Part shown: one piece after another, positions 43,137 through 53,200 of the stretch | Position numbering within the stretch: the first letter of the stretch is position 1 | Layout of the letters: every line of letters starts with the position of its first letter | Assembly: GCA_963678085.1 (NCBI GenBank) | Contig: OY782680.1 | Location: 62,001-126,000 of the forward strand | Reading direction: 5' to 3' | Origin: Aliishimia sp963678085 | GTDB taxonomy: Bacteria > Pseudomonadota > Alphaproteobacteria > Rhodobacterales > Rhodobacteraceae | DNA length: 64,000 nucleotides | Translations under genes and position numbers: made by a program | The notes under the pieces: model-generated | Database searches by the model: none | Told to the model about the DNA's origin: nothing | The model's input: only the letters and a program-made list of their open reading frames with translations

Positions 43137-43673
43137 ATGAAACATCTCATCTCTGCCGCGCTCCTTTGTACCGTTACCGCCAGCATGGGTCTGGCCGATG
43201 ATTTCGGCACGCTCAATCCCGACGAAATGACTTGGCAAAACATGCTGGAACGCGCAGAGAAAGGCGAGACCGGCATGGTGATTTGTTCGATGGGCTATGC
43301 GCTGACCAAATCGGGGGATCATGCCTCGGCCCGGACGCTGCTTCGCAATTGCGCGAATGACGGTTACACCGGGGCCATGACATGGATGAGCCAACTGGAC
43401 AACAACGGGCTGGGCGGAGCCTATGACCCAGATGCTGCCGCTGAATGGGACCGCCGCGCTGCGCAGGCGGGTGATCCGATAGGCAAGTTCAACTACGGCA
43501 TTGCACTGATGCGCGGCCACGGGGTGGCAAAGGATGAGGTGCTGGGCCGCAACCTCGTCGATGAGGCGGCCCGCGATGGGTTGAAGGTGGCGCAGCGGTT
43601 GCAGAACGCCGGGTATGACCTGGATGAAGTCACGCCCGATGCCGATAACTGGAAATACGCACCATTGTTCTGA
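43137..43673 (+). CDS. Exported Sel1-repeat protein
   Basis: 178 residues. Signal peptide (LISAALLCTVTASMGLAD). Two to three Sel1-type helical repeats: GETGMVICSMGYALTKSGD, GYTGAMTWMSQLDNNGLGG and GDPIGKFNYGIALMRGHGV. Two cysteines. A periplasmic scaffold role is likely; Sel1 proteins occur in many PQQ-dehydrogenase clusters. It follows the permease gene with a GGGGAGCAG ribosome site and is the last gene before the quinoprotein gene. Confidence 0.85.
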   Translation: MKHLISAALLCTVTASMGLADDFGTLNPDEMTWQNMLERAEKGETGMVICSMGYALTKSGDHASARTLLRNCANDGYTGAMTWMSQLDNNGLGGAYDPDAAAEWDRRAAQAGDPIGKFNYGIALMRGHGVAKDEVLGRNLVDEAARDGLKVAQRLQNAGYDLDEVTPDADNWKYAPLF

Positions 43674-44001
43674 ACGTCCCTGACCAGCCGCGCAGGGTTG
43701 TTGCCTAGTCCATCGACCCAAGCAAATTGCCATCAAATTTGCGAGGAAAGTTGATGGAGAAACAAAAGCCTAGTCTCCTGCTTCTCGCGTTCTGACAAAC
43801 AAAGCAGAGGACTAGGTTTTCCTTTTCCCCATCAACTCATCCGAAAACCGGTGCCCACTTTTCGGGTCGATGGGGTATACGACCATTGTGCAATACCTAT
43901 CTTCGTCTTTTCCGCGAATAGTATAGGCGATGAAGTTTGCCTCGCAATTGCGGGGTTCGCTGCGAATGATGCCCGCGAACGGGCTCTTGGGAGGAGAAGA
44001 G
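43674..44001. other. Intergenic region upstream of the quinoprotein dehydrogenase
   Basis: 328 bp without a gene. It holds a large inverted repeat (43764-43820), G-rich stretches and a good ribosome site (GGGAGGAGAAGAG) just before the ATG at 44002. A site GACCATTGTG at 43881-43890 weakly resembles the GACCA-type element in the pedF upstream region. The promoter itself cannot be placed. Confidence 0.5.
43764..43820. terminator. Large inverted repeat: possible terminator of the ABC operon or operator
   Basis: AAAAGCCTAGTCTCCTGCTT (43764-43783) and AAGCAGAGGACTAGGTTTT (43802-43820) are imperfect inverted repeats separated by 18 nt. The right arm ends in TTTT, then CCTTTTCC, as in a rho-independent terminator. 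The arms each contain the CCTAGTC element shared with other promoters of the island, so an operator role is also possible. Confidence 0.5.
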
Positions 44002-45777
44002 ATGAACAAATTTATGATTGCATGCGTGGCCAGCTTTCTGGCGACATCGGCATTCGCGGGGGGGCATGGCTCAGGTGTCACCGAAGAAATGCTCGCGAAT
44101 GACACCGCATCTACTGGGGATGTGCTGACCAATGGTATGGGTCGTCATTTGCAGCGCCATTCTCCGCTCGACATTCTCAACAAGGACAACGTCAAGAACC
44201 TGGTCCCCGCCTGGGCGTTCTCGCTGGGCGGTGAAAAGCAGCGTGGGCAAGAAACCCAGCCGCTGGTGCATGATGGTGTCATGTATATCACCGGTTCCTA
44301 TTCGCGGCTTTATGCCATCGACGTGGAAACCGGCGAGGAGATCTGGCAGTATGACGCGCGTCTGCCCGAAGGCATCCTGCCCTGTTGTGACGTGGTAAAC
44401 CGCGGTGCGGCGCTCTATGGCGAGAACATCTATTTCGGCACATTGGACGCGCGCATCGTGGCGCTGAACGCCAAAACAGGTGACACTGTTTGGAACAAAA
44501 AGATCGCAGACTACAAGGCGGGCTACAGTTATACCGCCGCGCCGCTGATCGTGGATGGTCTTGTCGTGACCGGCAACTCGGGCGGCGAATTCGGCATTGT
44601 AGGCGCCGTACAGGCGCGTGATGCTGAAACCGGTGATCTGGTGTGGGAGCGTCCAGTGATTGAAGGCCATATGGGCATGCTCAATGGCGAGGAAAGCACC
44701 ATGACAGGCACGCTCAATGCGACCTGGCCGGGGGATATGTGGAAAACTGGCGGCGGAGCGACTTGGCTTGGTGGCTCATATGACGCGGATACCGATACCT
44801 TGGTATTTGGCACAGGTAACCCCGCGCCTTGGAATTCTTGGCTGCGCGATGCAGGTCAAAAGAACGATGGCTCGGGCGATAACCTTTATGCTGCCTCACG
44901 GCTCGGCATTGACCCAGCTACGGGTGAGATCAAGTGGCATTTCCAGACCACCCCGCGCGAGGGTTGGGATTATGATGGCGTGAACGAGGTTGTGGCTTAC
45001 ACTGATCGTGACGGCAACAAGCGTTGGGCGACGGCGGACCGCAACGGCTATTTCTATGTGCTTAACCGGGAGGATGGCGCTTTCGTGTCGGCGACACCTT
45101 TCGTCAAAGACATCAGCTGGGCCAATGGTATTGATGAGAACGGCCGCCCAATCTTTAACGAGGAAAATCGCCCTGGCGATCCTGCTGCCGCCGCAGATGG
45201 AAAGAAGGGCGAGGTTGTGTTCTCTTCCCCATCCTTCCTGGGCGGAAAGAACTGGATGCCCATGGCGCACTCGCCTGTGACCGGCCTGTTTTATGTACCG
45301 TCCAACGAATGGGGCATGGATATCTGGAACGAGCCAATCACCTACAAGCGAGGCGCAGCCTATCTTGGGTCCGGCTTTACCATCAAGCCGAACTATGAGG
45401 ACCATATTGGCAGCCTCAAGGCCATTGATCCAGATACTGGCGAGCTGAAGTGGGAATATAAGAACGACGCCCCGCTCTGGGGAGGCGTCATGACCACGGC
45501 CGGAGGGTTGGTGTTCACTGGCACACCCGAAGGCAAGTTCATGGCCTTTGACGATGAGACTGGCGAAGTGCTGTGGTCTTTCCAGACAGGGTCGGGCATT
45601 GTCGGCCAGCCGATTACCTGGGAACAGAACGGCGAACAATATGTGACCGTGATCTCTGGCTGGGGCGGTGCTGTACCGCTCTGGGGCGGTGAAGTGGCCA
45701 AGAAGGTGAACTATCTCAACCAAGGCGGCACTCTTTGGACATTCCGCCTGCCCAAGCAGCTGGCCTCCGCCAACTGA
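44002..45777 (+). CDS. PQQ-dependent alcohol dehydrogenase, probable lanthanide-dependent (PedH/ExaA-like)
   Basis: 591 residues from ATG 44002 (MNKFMIACVASFLATSAF; GGAGGAGAAGAG upstream); the longer frame is not supported. It is an eight-bladed quinoprotein that oxidises alcohols in the periplasm and gives electrons to cytochrome c. The vicinal cysteine pair is Cys128-Cys129 (LPCCDVVNRG). The metal-binding asparagine is in GTGNPAPWN. The catalytic aspartate is Asp323 and a second aspartate, Asp325, is two residues later (GWDYDGVNE). Calcium enzymes have Ala or Ser at that place; Asp there is the mark of lanthanide-dependent XoxF/PedH. The C-terminal WGGAVPLWGGEVAKKV motif is of the ExaA/PedH group. 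Terminator follows. Confidence 0.93.
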   Translation: MNKFMIACVASFLATSAFAGGHGSGVTEEMLANDTASTGDVLTNGMGRHLQRHSPLDILNKDNVKNLVPAWAFSLGGEKQRGQETQPLVHDGVMYITGSYSRLYAIDVETGEEIWQYDARLPEGILPCCDVVNRGAALYGENIYFGTLDARIVALNAKTGDTVWNKKIADYKAGYSYTAAPLIVDGLVVTGNSGGEFGIVGAVQARDAETGDLVWERPVIEGHMGMLNGEESTMTGTLNATWPGDMWKTGGGATWLGGSYDADTDTLVFGTGNPAPWNSWLRDAGQKNDGSGDNLYAASRLGIDPATGEIKWHFQTTPREGWDYDGVNEVVAYTDRDGNKRWATADRNGYFYVLNREDGAFVSATPFVKDISWANGIDENGRPIFNEENRPGDPAAAADGKKGEVVFSSPSFLGGKNWMPMAHSPVTGLFYVPSNEWGMDIWNEPITYKRGAAYLGSGFTIKPNYEDHIGSLKAIDPDTGELKWEYKNDAPLWGGVMTTAGGLVFTGTPEGKFMAFDDETGEVLWSFQTGSGIVGQPITWEQNGEQYVTVISGWGGAVPLWGGEVAKKVNYLNQGGTLWTFRLPKQLASAN

Positions 45778-45795
45778 CACGGGCCAAACCTGATT

Positions 45796-45828
45796 GCCCC
45801 CGGAGCGTGTTTCGGGGGCGTTTTCTTT
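45796..45828 (+). terminator. Rho-independent terminator of the quinoprotein gene
   Basis: GCCCCCG (45796-45802) and CGGGGGC (45813-45819) form a 7-bp stem with a 10-nt loop, followed by a U-rich tract (TTTTCTTT, 45821-45828). It begins 18 bp after the stop codon. Confidence 0.85.
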
Positions 45829-46000
45829 CCTTACCAATACCTTTACCTAGAGTGAAAACAGATCAAGCTGAATCATCCTGTGCCGGTGTTCGCGTTCGAG
45901 CCTAGCGAGAGGCAGCGAAGACTGGCTCAATATGATCGTTTTCTGCTCTAAGACATTTTTGCCTAAAGACCGCAATTGCGAAGGGGTTTAAACTCGGACC

Positions 46001-46702
46001 ATGTCGGCCAATCAAATCCTTACTTCCGAAACGCCTGCTGTCGGTAAGCTGCGCGGCTGGGCCCTGGTCGTCGATGACCATCCGCTGTTTTGCGACGCGC
46101 TTGAGTTGACCTTGCGCTCGGTCGCGGACTTCTCGGATGTGGCGACAGCCAACAGTCTCGAGGCCGCGCTGGAAAAGATCAAGGCCGGGCAACCGCCAGC
46201 GCTGATCTTGCTGGATTTGAACCTGCCCGACGTGAACGGGCTGGATGGGCTGATGCGCCTTAAGCGCGTGGTTGACAAAGTTCCGATCATCATCGTCTCT
46301 TCGATGAGCGAGAATGCGATTATTGGCAATGCGATCGTTGCGGGTGCGCGGGGCTTTGTACCGAAACATTCTCCGCGCTCGGTGTTTCAGCATGCCGTTA
46401 CCGCCATTGCCGCTGGCAATGTCTACAAGCCAGCGGATTATGTCGAAGGGCAAGGCTGCGAAGATCGCCATGAGAACCTCAAGCGCCTATCCACACTGAC
46501 CAACCAGCAAGCCCGTATTCTCGAGTTGATCTGCGAAGGAAAGCTAAACAAGCAGATCGCCTTTGATCTTTCCATCGCCGAGACCACCGTGAAGGCGCAT
46601 GTGACCGCAATCATGCGCAAACTGGGGGTTCAGAGCCGCACGCAGGCGGTGTTGGTGGCGCAGGATGCGCGCTACGTTAAGGACTTGCCAACACCGGATT
46701 GA
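46001..46702 (+). CDS. LuxR-family response regulator (ErbR/AgmR-like)
   Basis: 233 residues. The receiver domain begins WALVVDDHPLFCDALELTL near residue 21 (two N-terminal aspartates); the phosphoacceptor aspartate is in LILLDLNLPDVNGLDG near residue 72 and the conserved lysine in FVPKHSP. The C-terminal LuxR-type HTH is LTNQQARILELICEGK to AIMRKLGVQSRTQ (residues 165-214). Upstream to a NosP-NahK pair and downstream of a quinoprotein gene, it resembles AgmR/ErbR regulators of ethanol oxidation in Pseudomonas. The likely targets are the genes of this island. Confidence 0.9.
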   Translation: MSANQILTSETPAVGKLRGWALVVDDHPLFCDALELTLRSVADFSDVATANSLEAALEKIKAGQPPALILLDLNLPDVNGLDGLMRLKRVVDKVPIIIVSSMSENAIIGNAIVAGARGFVPKHSPRSVFQHAVTAIAAGNVYKPADYVEGQGCEDRHENLKRLSTLTNQQARILELICEGKLNKQIAFDLSIAETTVKAHVTAIMRKLGVQSRTQAVLVAQDARYVKDLPTPD

Positions 46703-46738
46703 CAGTTCTAACCTTGGCATTGGGGAGCACGTCGAGGG

Positions 46739-47944
46739 ATGGCATCTGAATTCGTTTCAGAGATACGAGACACTACACAGATTACACAGGTTGCAGACTC
46801 GCCAGAGATTCTGCGCACGGCACAAGTGCGCGCAACCACCACCGCCCCGGTCCGGGTGCTTGCCTCTGAACTTGGTCCCGGCCCCTTCAGCCTGATCATG
46901 CTCTTTGTGACCCCGAATGCAGATTTCGCTGCGGTTGTCGCAGAGGCTGAAACGTTCTTTCCTGGTCCCGATGTGGTCGCCTGCACCACTGCCGGAGAGC
47001 TCGGTGCCAATGGCTACGAAGAAAACCTGATCGTAGGGATCGGCTTTCCTGCCGGCAATTTTGTGTCCACCTCTCTGCTCATAGACGACATCCAAACGCT
47101 GGATGCTCAGGCCACTATTGACAGTATCACGCTGGAACGCGTGTCATTGCTTGACCGGACCCCTGATATGGCCGCAAGCTTTGCTTTTCTTGTCGTTGAT
47201 GGGCTGTCGCTGAGCGAGGACACGCTGACAGCCACGATCTCGCCCGCGTTGCGTGACTTTCCGGTGTTCGGAGGTTCAGCCGGGGATGGGACCGACTTTC
47301 AACAAACGCTGGTGGCGTTGAACGGCAAGGTGGCTAAGAATTCGGCGGTATTGACATTGGCCCGCAGCAATCATCGCACCCATGTCTTCAGCTTGGATCA
47401 CCTCGTTCCCGGCGAGGTTCAGATGGTCGTAACCGAGGCAGATCCCTCCCGGCGCATCGTCAAGGAAATCAACGCAGAGCCCGCCGCCCGCGAATATGCG
47501 CGACTGGTCGGCAAGGACCCTAACCAGTTGGACCGTTTCACCTTTGCCTCGCATCCGGTGGTGGTGCGGATCGGTGACAAACACCATGTCCGGGCAATTC
47601 AGCAGGTCAACGACAATGAGGAGTTGGTGTTCTTTTCGGCCATTGACGAAGGCATGGTGCTGACCATCGCCATGCCACGGGACATTGGCGCGCATCTTGA
47701 GGAAGAACTGAACCAGCTTAGCCGGGTCGAGAAACATATGAACATCATCGGTTGCGATTGCATCCTGCGCCGGATCGAAGCCGAACAATCCCAGCAGACC
47801 AGGCGGATATCAGATGTGCTCAAGGCGCATCGTGTCACCGGGTTCTCGACCTATGGCGAACAGATCGGTCCCTTGCATGTGAACCATACGATGAGCGGCA
47901 TCGCCTTTTACCCCGCGCGGCAAACAGACGGGCCCAAAGCGTGA
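46739..47944 (+). CDS. FIST-domain protein, NosP-like nitric-oxide-type sensor
   Basis: 401 residues. FIST_N domain (about residues 35-230) and FIST_C domain (about 235-380, with VTGFSTYGEQIGPLHVNHTM near the end). In Pseudomonas, FIST proteins co-transcribed with a NahK-type kinase are NosP proteins that bind heme and NO. Here the coupled kinase gene begins with GTG at 47941, overlapping the TGA stop by 4 nt, which is the typical NosP-NahK layout. No membrane segment; a heme ligand cannot be named with certainty. The function in NO sensing is inferred from family and context. Confidence 0.85.
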   Translation: MASEFVSEIRDTTQITQVADSPEILRTAQVRATTTAPVRVLASELGPGPFSLIMLFVTPNADFAAVVAEAETFFPGPDVVACTTAGELGANGYEENLIVGIGFPAGNFVSTSLLIDDIQTLDAQATIDSITLERVSLLDRTPDMAASFAFLVVDGLSLSEDTLTATISPALRDFPVFGGSAGDGTDFQQTLVALNGKVAKNSAVLTLARSNHRTHVFSLDHLVPGEVQMVVTEADPSRRIVKEINAEPAAREYARLVGKDPNQLDRFTFASHPVVVRIGDKHHVRAIQQVNDNEELVFFSAIDEGMVLTIAMPRDIGAHLEEELNQLSRVEKHMNIIGCDCILRRIEAEQSQQTRRISDVLKAHRVTGFSTYGEQIGPLHVNHTMSGIAFYPARQTDGPKA

Positions 47945-50127
47945 CCTCGCTGATCAATCCCTCCGACTCGCTTGAGCGGCAAAACGAGAAGCTGATCAAG
48001 ATCTCGCAGGCCCTAATGCGCAAGGTAGAGCAAAACACCGAGCAATCCGGCTTTGCCTATCACCAGTTCGAACGTGCCGCCTTGCTTGAGGCCGAGGTGC
48101 ACCAACGCACTCGGGAACTGGAGCGGACGCTGGACCTGCTGCATGACTCCAACGCTCAGCTCGAAGATGCCAAGATTGAGGCGGAAACCGCATGGTCCAA
48201 CCTGACCGAAGCCATTGAGACGATCAATGAAGGCTTTGCATTGTTTGACGAAAATGACTGTCTGGTTCTATTCAACAGGCGGTTCTGTCGCGACCTCAAG
48301 GATGTAGAAGCCGAACTCCGCTCTGGTCTGTCATTCGAAGATTACGTGCGACTCATTTCGCAAAGCCGCTATCTTGCCCTGCCCGCCGAGCAGAGCCGCA
48401 CGGATTGGGTCGCGCTGCGGCAGAGTAAGCACCGCGATCAACATGTGATTTTCAATGTCAGTCTTGTCGGTGACCTCTGGCTACAGGTTTCAGAGCATCG
48501 CACGTCGCATAAAGGTACGGTGATCCTGCAAACCGATGTAACCGACATCATTCGGATGGAACGTCTTGAACGTGACAAGATGCGCCATCGCGAAGCAGTC
48601 AAGCTGCAGGCGACGCTGGATCATCTGAAACAGGGCATTTGCATTTTCGACCATGAACTGAACCTGGTGGGCTCCAACAAGCGCATGGATCACCTGCTTG
48701 ATTTCATGCCGCTGCACGGGGGCGCCACCAACACCTTCCAAAGCCTGTTCGAACGGCTGCAATCGGACCTGATCATTGACCCAGGTTTTTCTGCCGAACA
48801 GTTGAACGATTGGGCAAATTTCGGGGGGTTTCGCGACCCGATCGCCTTCGAGGCAACGGCGCGGGGCGAACGCATCTACAGTTTCTTTGCGCAGGAAATG
48901 CCTGACAAGGGCTTTGTGATCAGCGTGACGGATGTGACGTCCGAGCGAACGGCCAGTCGTGCTTTGGCCGAGATCAACGAAAAGCTTGAGTATCTGGTGG
49001 AAGAACGGACCTCTGAGCTGGAAGTGGCCCTTTCAGAGGCCGAGCGTGCCAATGCGTCAAAATCGCGTTTTGTTGCTGCTGCGAGCCATGATCTGCTGCA
49101 ACCACTTTCGGCGGCGAAACTATTTGTGTCCTCGATCTCGGATCGGACCGAGAGTGAAGACATTCGGCGTATCGTTGCAAAAACTGAATCCGCGCTGCAG
49201 GGGGTCGAACAGATTATCGAAGCCCTGCTGGCGATTTCCAAGCTGGATGCCGGCAAGGCGGTCTTTGATATCCAGACGATCGCGCTGACCGAGATCATAG
49301 ATCCACTGCGCGACGAGGTCAGCCAGATCGCACGAGAAAAGCGGGTTGCCTTCACTTTTGTGCATAGCAGCCTGTCGGTGGTCAGTGACCCGAGCTATCT
49401 GCGCCGGATTGTGCGCAATCTGCTGTCTAATGCGGTGCGATACACGGAACGCGGGCGCGTGCTGGCTGGGGTCAGACGGGTTGGTGATCATGCGAGGATC
49501 GAGGTCTGGGACACCGGTTGCGGCATTGCGCGGAAGGATCAGGAGGCGATCTTTCGAGAGTTCAACCAGATCAACCCGAACCCGACCAATTCAGGACTGG
49601 GGTTAGGGCTCGCCATCGTCGAACGGGCCTGCAAGAGCCTAGATCACCCGCTTGAACTCTGGTCAGAGCCGGACGTCGGCAGCTGCTTTTCGGTTATGGT
49701 GCCTCTGGCCCGGCCCGCGGACCCGGCTGACCAAACCCGGCAGGCACCCGATAACCGCATGAACGGGAGGCTGGATGGCACGTTGGCCTTGCTGGTGGAG
49801 AATAATCAGAATGTCTGTCAGGCCGTCACCCAGTTGGTCGAGGACCTCGGCGGAGAAGTGATCAGCGCCGCCAATGCCGAAGATGCGCTCAGGATCATCG
49901 CTGAGATAGACCTGATCCCGGATGCGCTCTTGCTTGACTACCAGCTTGGAACGGGCCTGAATGGCGTCGAATTGTATCAGGAACTTGAAATGCGGTATGG
50001 CGCAATCAAGACAGCGATCATATCGGCGGATCGCTCTTTGGAACTGCGTCAGACCTGCAGCGATTTGAATATCAAGTTGGTCCCAAAGCCCCTGGACGCC
50101 ACCCGGATCCTCGAGTTTTTGACATGA
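47941..50127 (+). CDS. PAS-domain hybrid histidine kinase (NahK/ErcS'-like)
   Basis: 728 residues from GTG 47941 (overlaps the FIST gene stop). N-terminal coiled coil (ERQNEKLIKISQALMRKVEQ), two PAS-like domains (about residues 70-200 and 210-330), a second coiled coil, H-box with phospho-histidine His383 (AAASHDLLQPLSAAKLF), ATPase motifs NAVRYTERGRV (N-box), DTGCGI and GLGLAIV. The C-terminal receiver (about 612-728) has Asp666 in LLLDYQLG, but starts LVENNQN instead of the usual acidic DD pair, so phosphotransfer may differ. The protein is predicted soluble. Probably passes signals from the FIST protein to a response regulator. Confidence 0.9.
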   Translation: MTSLINPSDSLERQNEKLIKISQALMRKVEQNTEQSGFAYHQFERAALLEAEVHQRTRELERTLDLLHDSNAQLEDAKIEAETAWSNLTEAIETINEGFALFDENDCLVLFNRRFCRDLKDVEAELRSGLSFEDYVRLISQSRYLALPAEQSRTDWVALRQSKHRDQHVIFNVSLVGDLWLQVSEHRTSHKGTVILQTDVTDIIRMERLERDKMRHREAVKLQATLDHLKQGICIFDHELNLVGSNKRMDHLLDFMPLHGGATNTFQSLFERLQSDLIIDPGFSAEQLNDWANFGGFRDPIAFEATARGERIYSFFAQEMPDKGFVISVTDVTSERTASRALAEINEKLEYLVEERTSELEVALSEAERANASKSRFVAAASHDLLQPLSAAKLFVSSISDRTESEDIRRIVAKTESALQGVEQIIEALLAISKLDAGKAVFDIQTIALTEIIDPLRDEVSQIAREKRVAFTFVHSSLSVVSDPSYLRRIVRNLLSNAVRYTERGRVLAGVRRVGDHARIEVWDTGCGIARKDQEAIFREFNQINPNPTNSGLGLGLAIVERACKSLDHPLELWSEPDVGSCFSVMVPLARPADPADQTRQAPDNRMNGRLDGTLALLVENNQNVCQAVTQLVEDLGGEVISAANAEDALRIIAEIDLIPDALLLDYQLGTGLNGVELYQELEMRYGAIKTAIISADRSLELRQTCSDLNIKLVPKPLDATRILEFLT

Positions 50128-50184
50128 AACGAACATGCTGCCTTTGTACCTTTTTCAATAGGCTCTGCGCCCCAAGCAGCTTTC

Positions 50185-50213
50185 TTGACTGTAAAGTCCC
50201 AGTTAACTATCTC
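50185..50213 (+). promoter_or_regulatory. Candidate promoter upstream of the RTX gene
   Basis: TTGACT at 50185-50190, a 17-bp spacer, and TATCTC at 50208-50213 form a plausible sigma70-type promoter 59 bp before the RTX gene start. The -10 box is weak. Confidence 0.35.
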
Positions 50214-50271
50214 TTAATCCATTGAAGGCTGCATAAGGGCAGCGCGTTATTGGATATTTTGGAGTTAGACC

Positions 50272-53200
50272 ATGACAACTTACACGCTGACAGGTTACCG
50301 CACTGGGTATGATCAAGATAATCCCAATGGTTTGACATCCGCAACGGTAAGCTTTGTTATGGCACCAGGTGCCTCGACGCTCAGCTATTCCCATGCGGGG
50401 GAGGTCTTGAACGAGAACGGCGTTCTGTCGGCAAATCTCGGTGTTGCAGATCTCTACTCTATTTCATTCGACGCAAATGAGGCTGGGAATTGGGGCGGTC
50501 GCGAGTTAGAAACACTAAATACATTTTTCGTTCAACTTGATTGGACAGATGGCGGTGTGTCTCGGACAAGCTATGTTGCTATGGTTGAGGCCCAAAGTCC
50601 TTGGGGCGGAAATTTCACTGAGTACTTTTTTCAAATCGGCGGAGATGCGCTGCCCAGTTTTACATCGCTGAGCCAGTTCGATGCCTTTGCGGCACAAGTT
50701 ACGGGGATTTCAAATATCCCTTCCAGCCACCCGCTTGGGCCAGGACAGGCTGTCTCCTTAAGCGCGTTGCCCGGTGTGTCTGTGTCTGAAAACGATATCG
50801 TTGACGCTGGCTCTTATCGGGACAATGGAAGCTCGCTTCACAATGTTTTTGACCTGGGAGACGGGGCTGACGAAATATTCACAGATATAGACGGCGTTAC
50901 GCTGAATGGCGGTGCCGGGGACGATTGGCTGCAAGTCGCGAATGCAGACGTAACCGTCAATGGGGGAGATGGCACTGATATTCTGGCGCTCTCAAATTAT
51001 AATGGTGATGATCTCCATCTGGGGTTTGAAAATGGAGCGGCAGGAGATCTAACCGCCTATATACGCTCTGATCTGAATGGCGTCACTTCGATCCAGTCAA
51101 CCACTGTAGCTACTGGAATTGAAATCGCCCGAACCTATGGGTTTGAGAATGTTTACGTTAATGGCAATGCTTATGACAATGTCTACCGCCTGGACGAGGC
51201 GGGTGACGGCTTAGTTGTGTTTGACGGTGGTGATGGCACCGACCAGCTGCAACTGCATCGCATGTTTTACGAGGATGACTTCGGAGAACGCCAGCGCGGA
51301 ATGAGCTTGGACACTTTTGTCACAACGGAACTTATTTCCGGTCCAGCCTATGCTTTGGTCCTGCGGGACGCCTCGACAGGTCAGATTACAGGGAAGCTGT
51401 TTAATGTCGAAGAGATTCGCTTTACGGATGGCATTTATACAACTCAGCAAGTCCTAGATGCCGCCGCGAGTTCTGCTTCAGCTTATTCTGACGCTGCTGA
51501 AAATATCCAAGGCACTGCTGGAGATGACAGTATCAATGCGCTTGGCGGCAATGACACGATAAATGGCTATGAGGGCTCGGACCGTCTGAATGGCGGCACA
51601 GGGGATGATGTCATTAATCCCGGCGATAACGATGACACTGACCTTATTACCAGCTCTAGTGGCAATGATACCATCATCTTTGACACGGGCGTGACGGGCT
51701 ATTTCGAGCTGAACTACAGCAATTTGAATGAAGCGATCACTGTGTCGCTCAACGGCGTAACAAACACTATGTCCGTAGATAAGGGAACAAACGGAACCGA
51801 TACCGTCATTGGGATCGCCAATCCATTGATCGCGGGGTGGACCACCGGAGGCTTGGGTCTGTTTGGCACAGATCAAGACGATGTGTTCACGATTACCACT
51901 GACGCAGACCAATGGCTGCAAGTCGCGGGCATGGGGGGAAGCAATCAATTCAACATCATTGGCGATGTCGTCATGCGGCTTGACTACCGAACCGGCAATG
52001 GAAATATTCTGGCGTTTTTGGACCAGGGCATCGTCTACAATAGCTACGGCGGGGTTGACACGATCTCCGGCGATCTTTGGGAAATTCGTGGCTCACGCTA
52101 TGACGATAGCCTTGTCGGGAGTGCGAATGACGAGTCCTTTATTGGGTATCAGGGTAATGACACCATCAATGGTGGGGATGGGTTTGATCGCATTCGCTAC
52201 GACCGCAGCAACATTGATCGTGTGAATGCCGATCTGGGTGCCGGGTCCGCCACCGTCTTTTTTGCAGATGGCAGCACCGGAGTTCAAACCTTGTCGAACC
52301 TTGAAGATATTCGTGGCTCGCGCTCTGGGGATGACAGCATAATTGGTGGCGCGCAAGACAATCTCATCAGAGGCTATGGCGGTAACGACACGATCAATGG
52401 CGGGCTTGGTGACGATACGATCTACAGCGGCGAGGGGCGCGATCACCTCAGCGGCGGGGCTGGTGATGAGGATTGGCTCTATACGATCGACGAAGATCAA
52501 GGCATTTCTGTTTATCTGCAATGGAACCAGTTCCGCGGCTCGGAAGGGCGCGAGTTCATCACGGATTTTGAGAATGTCTTGGGCTCTAGCTATGACGACC
52601 GGATCATTGGCGACAGTGGAGCAAATGAGCTGCTCGGTGGGTCCGGTGATGATGTGATCAAGGGGAAGGGTGGCGACGATACCATTCATGGCAATGATGG
52701 GAATGACCGGATCATTGCTGGGGGCGAAGAGGATCAGCTCTATGGCGGGGCTGGCTCGGATACCATCATTGGTCTGAGCGGCGACGATTTGATTGAGGGC
52801 AACGATGGGCTTGACTGGTTGTATGGCGGACGGGATCAAGACTTGATCTATGCTGGCGCTGGCGACGACAAGGTACGCGGAAATATCGGCAGTGACGTGC
52901 TCTACGGCGAAGACGGGGCCGATGACATTCGCGGCGGTGGCAATAACGACCGTGCCTATGGCGGAGCGGGCAACGACTTCCTTTTGGGCGGCAACGGCCG
53001 TGATACACTAGACGGCGGCGCTGGTAATGATGTGCTCTTTGGCGGCTCTGGAAGCAGTTCCGGGGACGGAGCCGCCGATGTATTCGTGTTTGATAGTACG
53101 GCCAATGGCTCTGGCGGATTTGATCGCATTCGCGATTTCGAAAATGGGTTGGATCGTATTGACCTCAGTGCCTTTGGATTTAGCAGTTTTGCCGATGTCG

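Noticed and set aside
43678..43697. CCCTG/CAGGG hairpin after the Sel1 gene as a terminator
   Set aside because: The stem has only five base pairs and a poor U-tract; the larger repeat at 43764-43820 is the better candidate.
43812..44132. Minus-strand 106-codon frame upstream of the quinoprotein gene
   Set aside because: It overlaps the certain start and signal peptide of the dehydrogenase and has no recognisable features.
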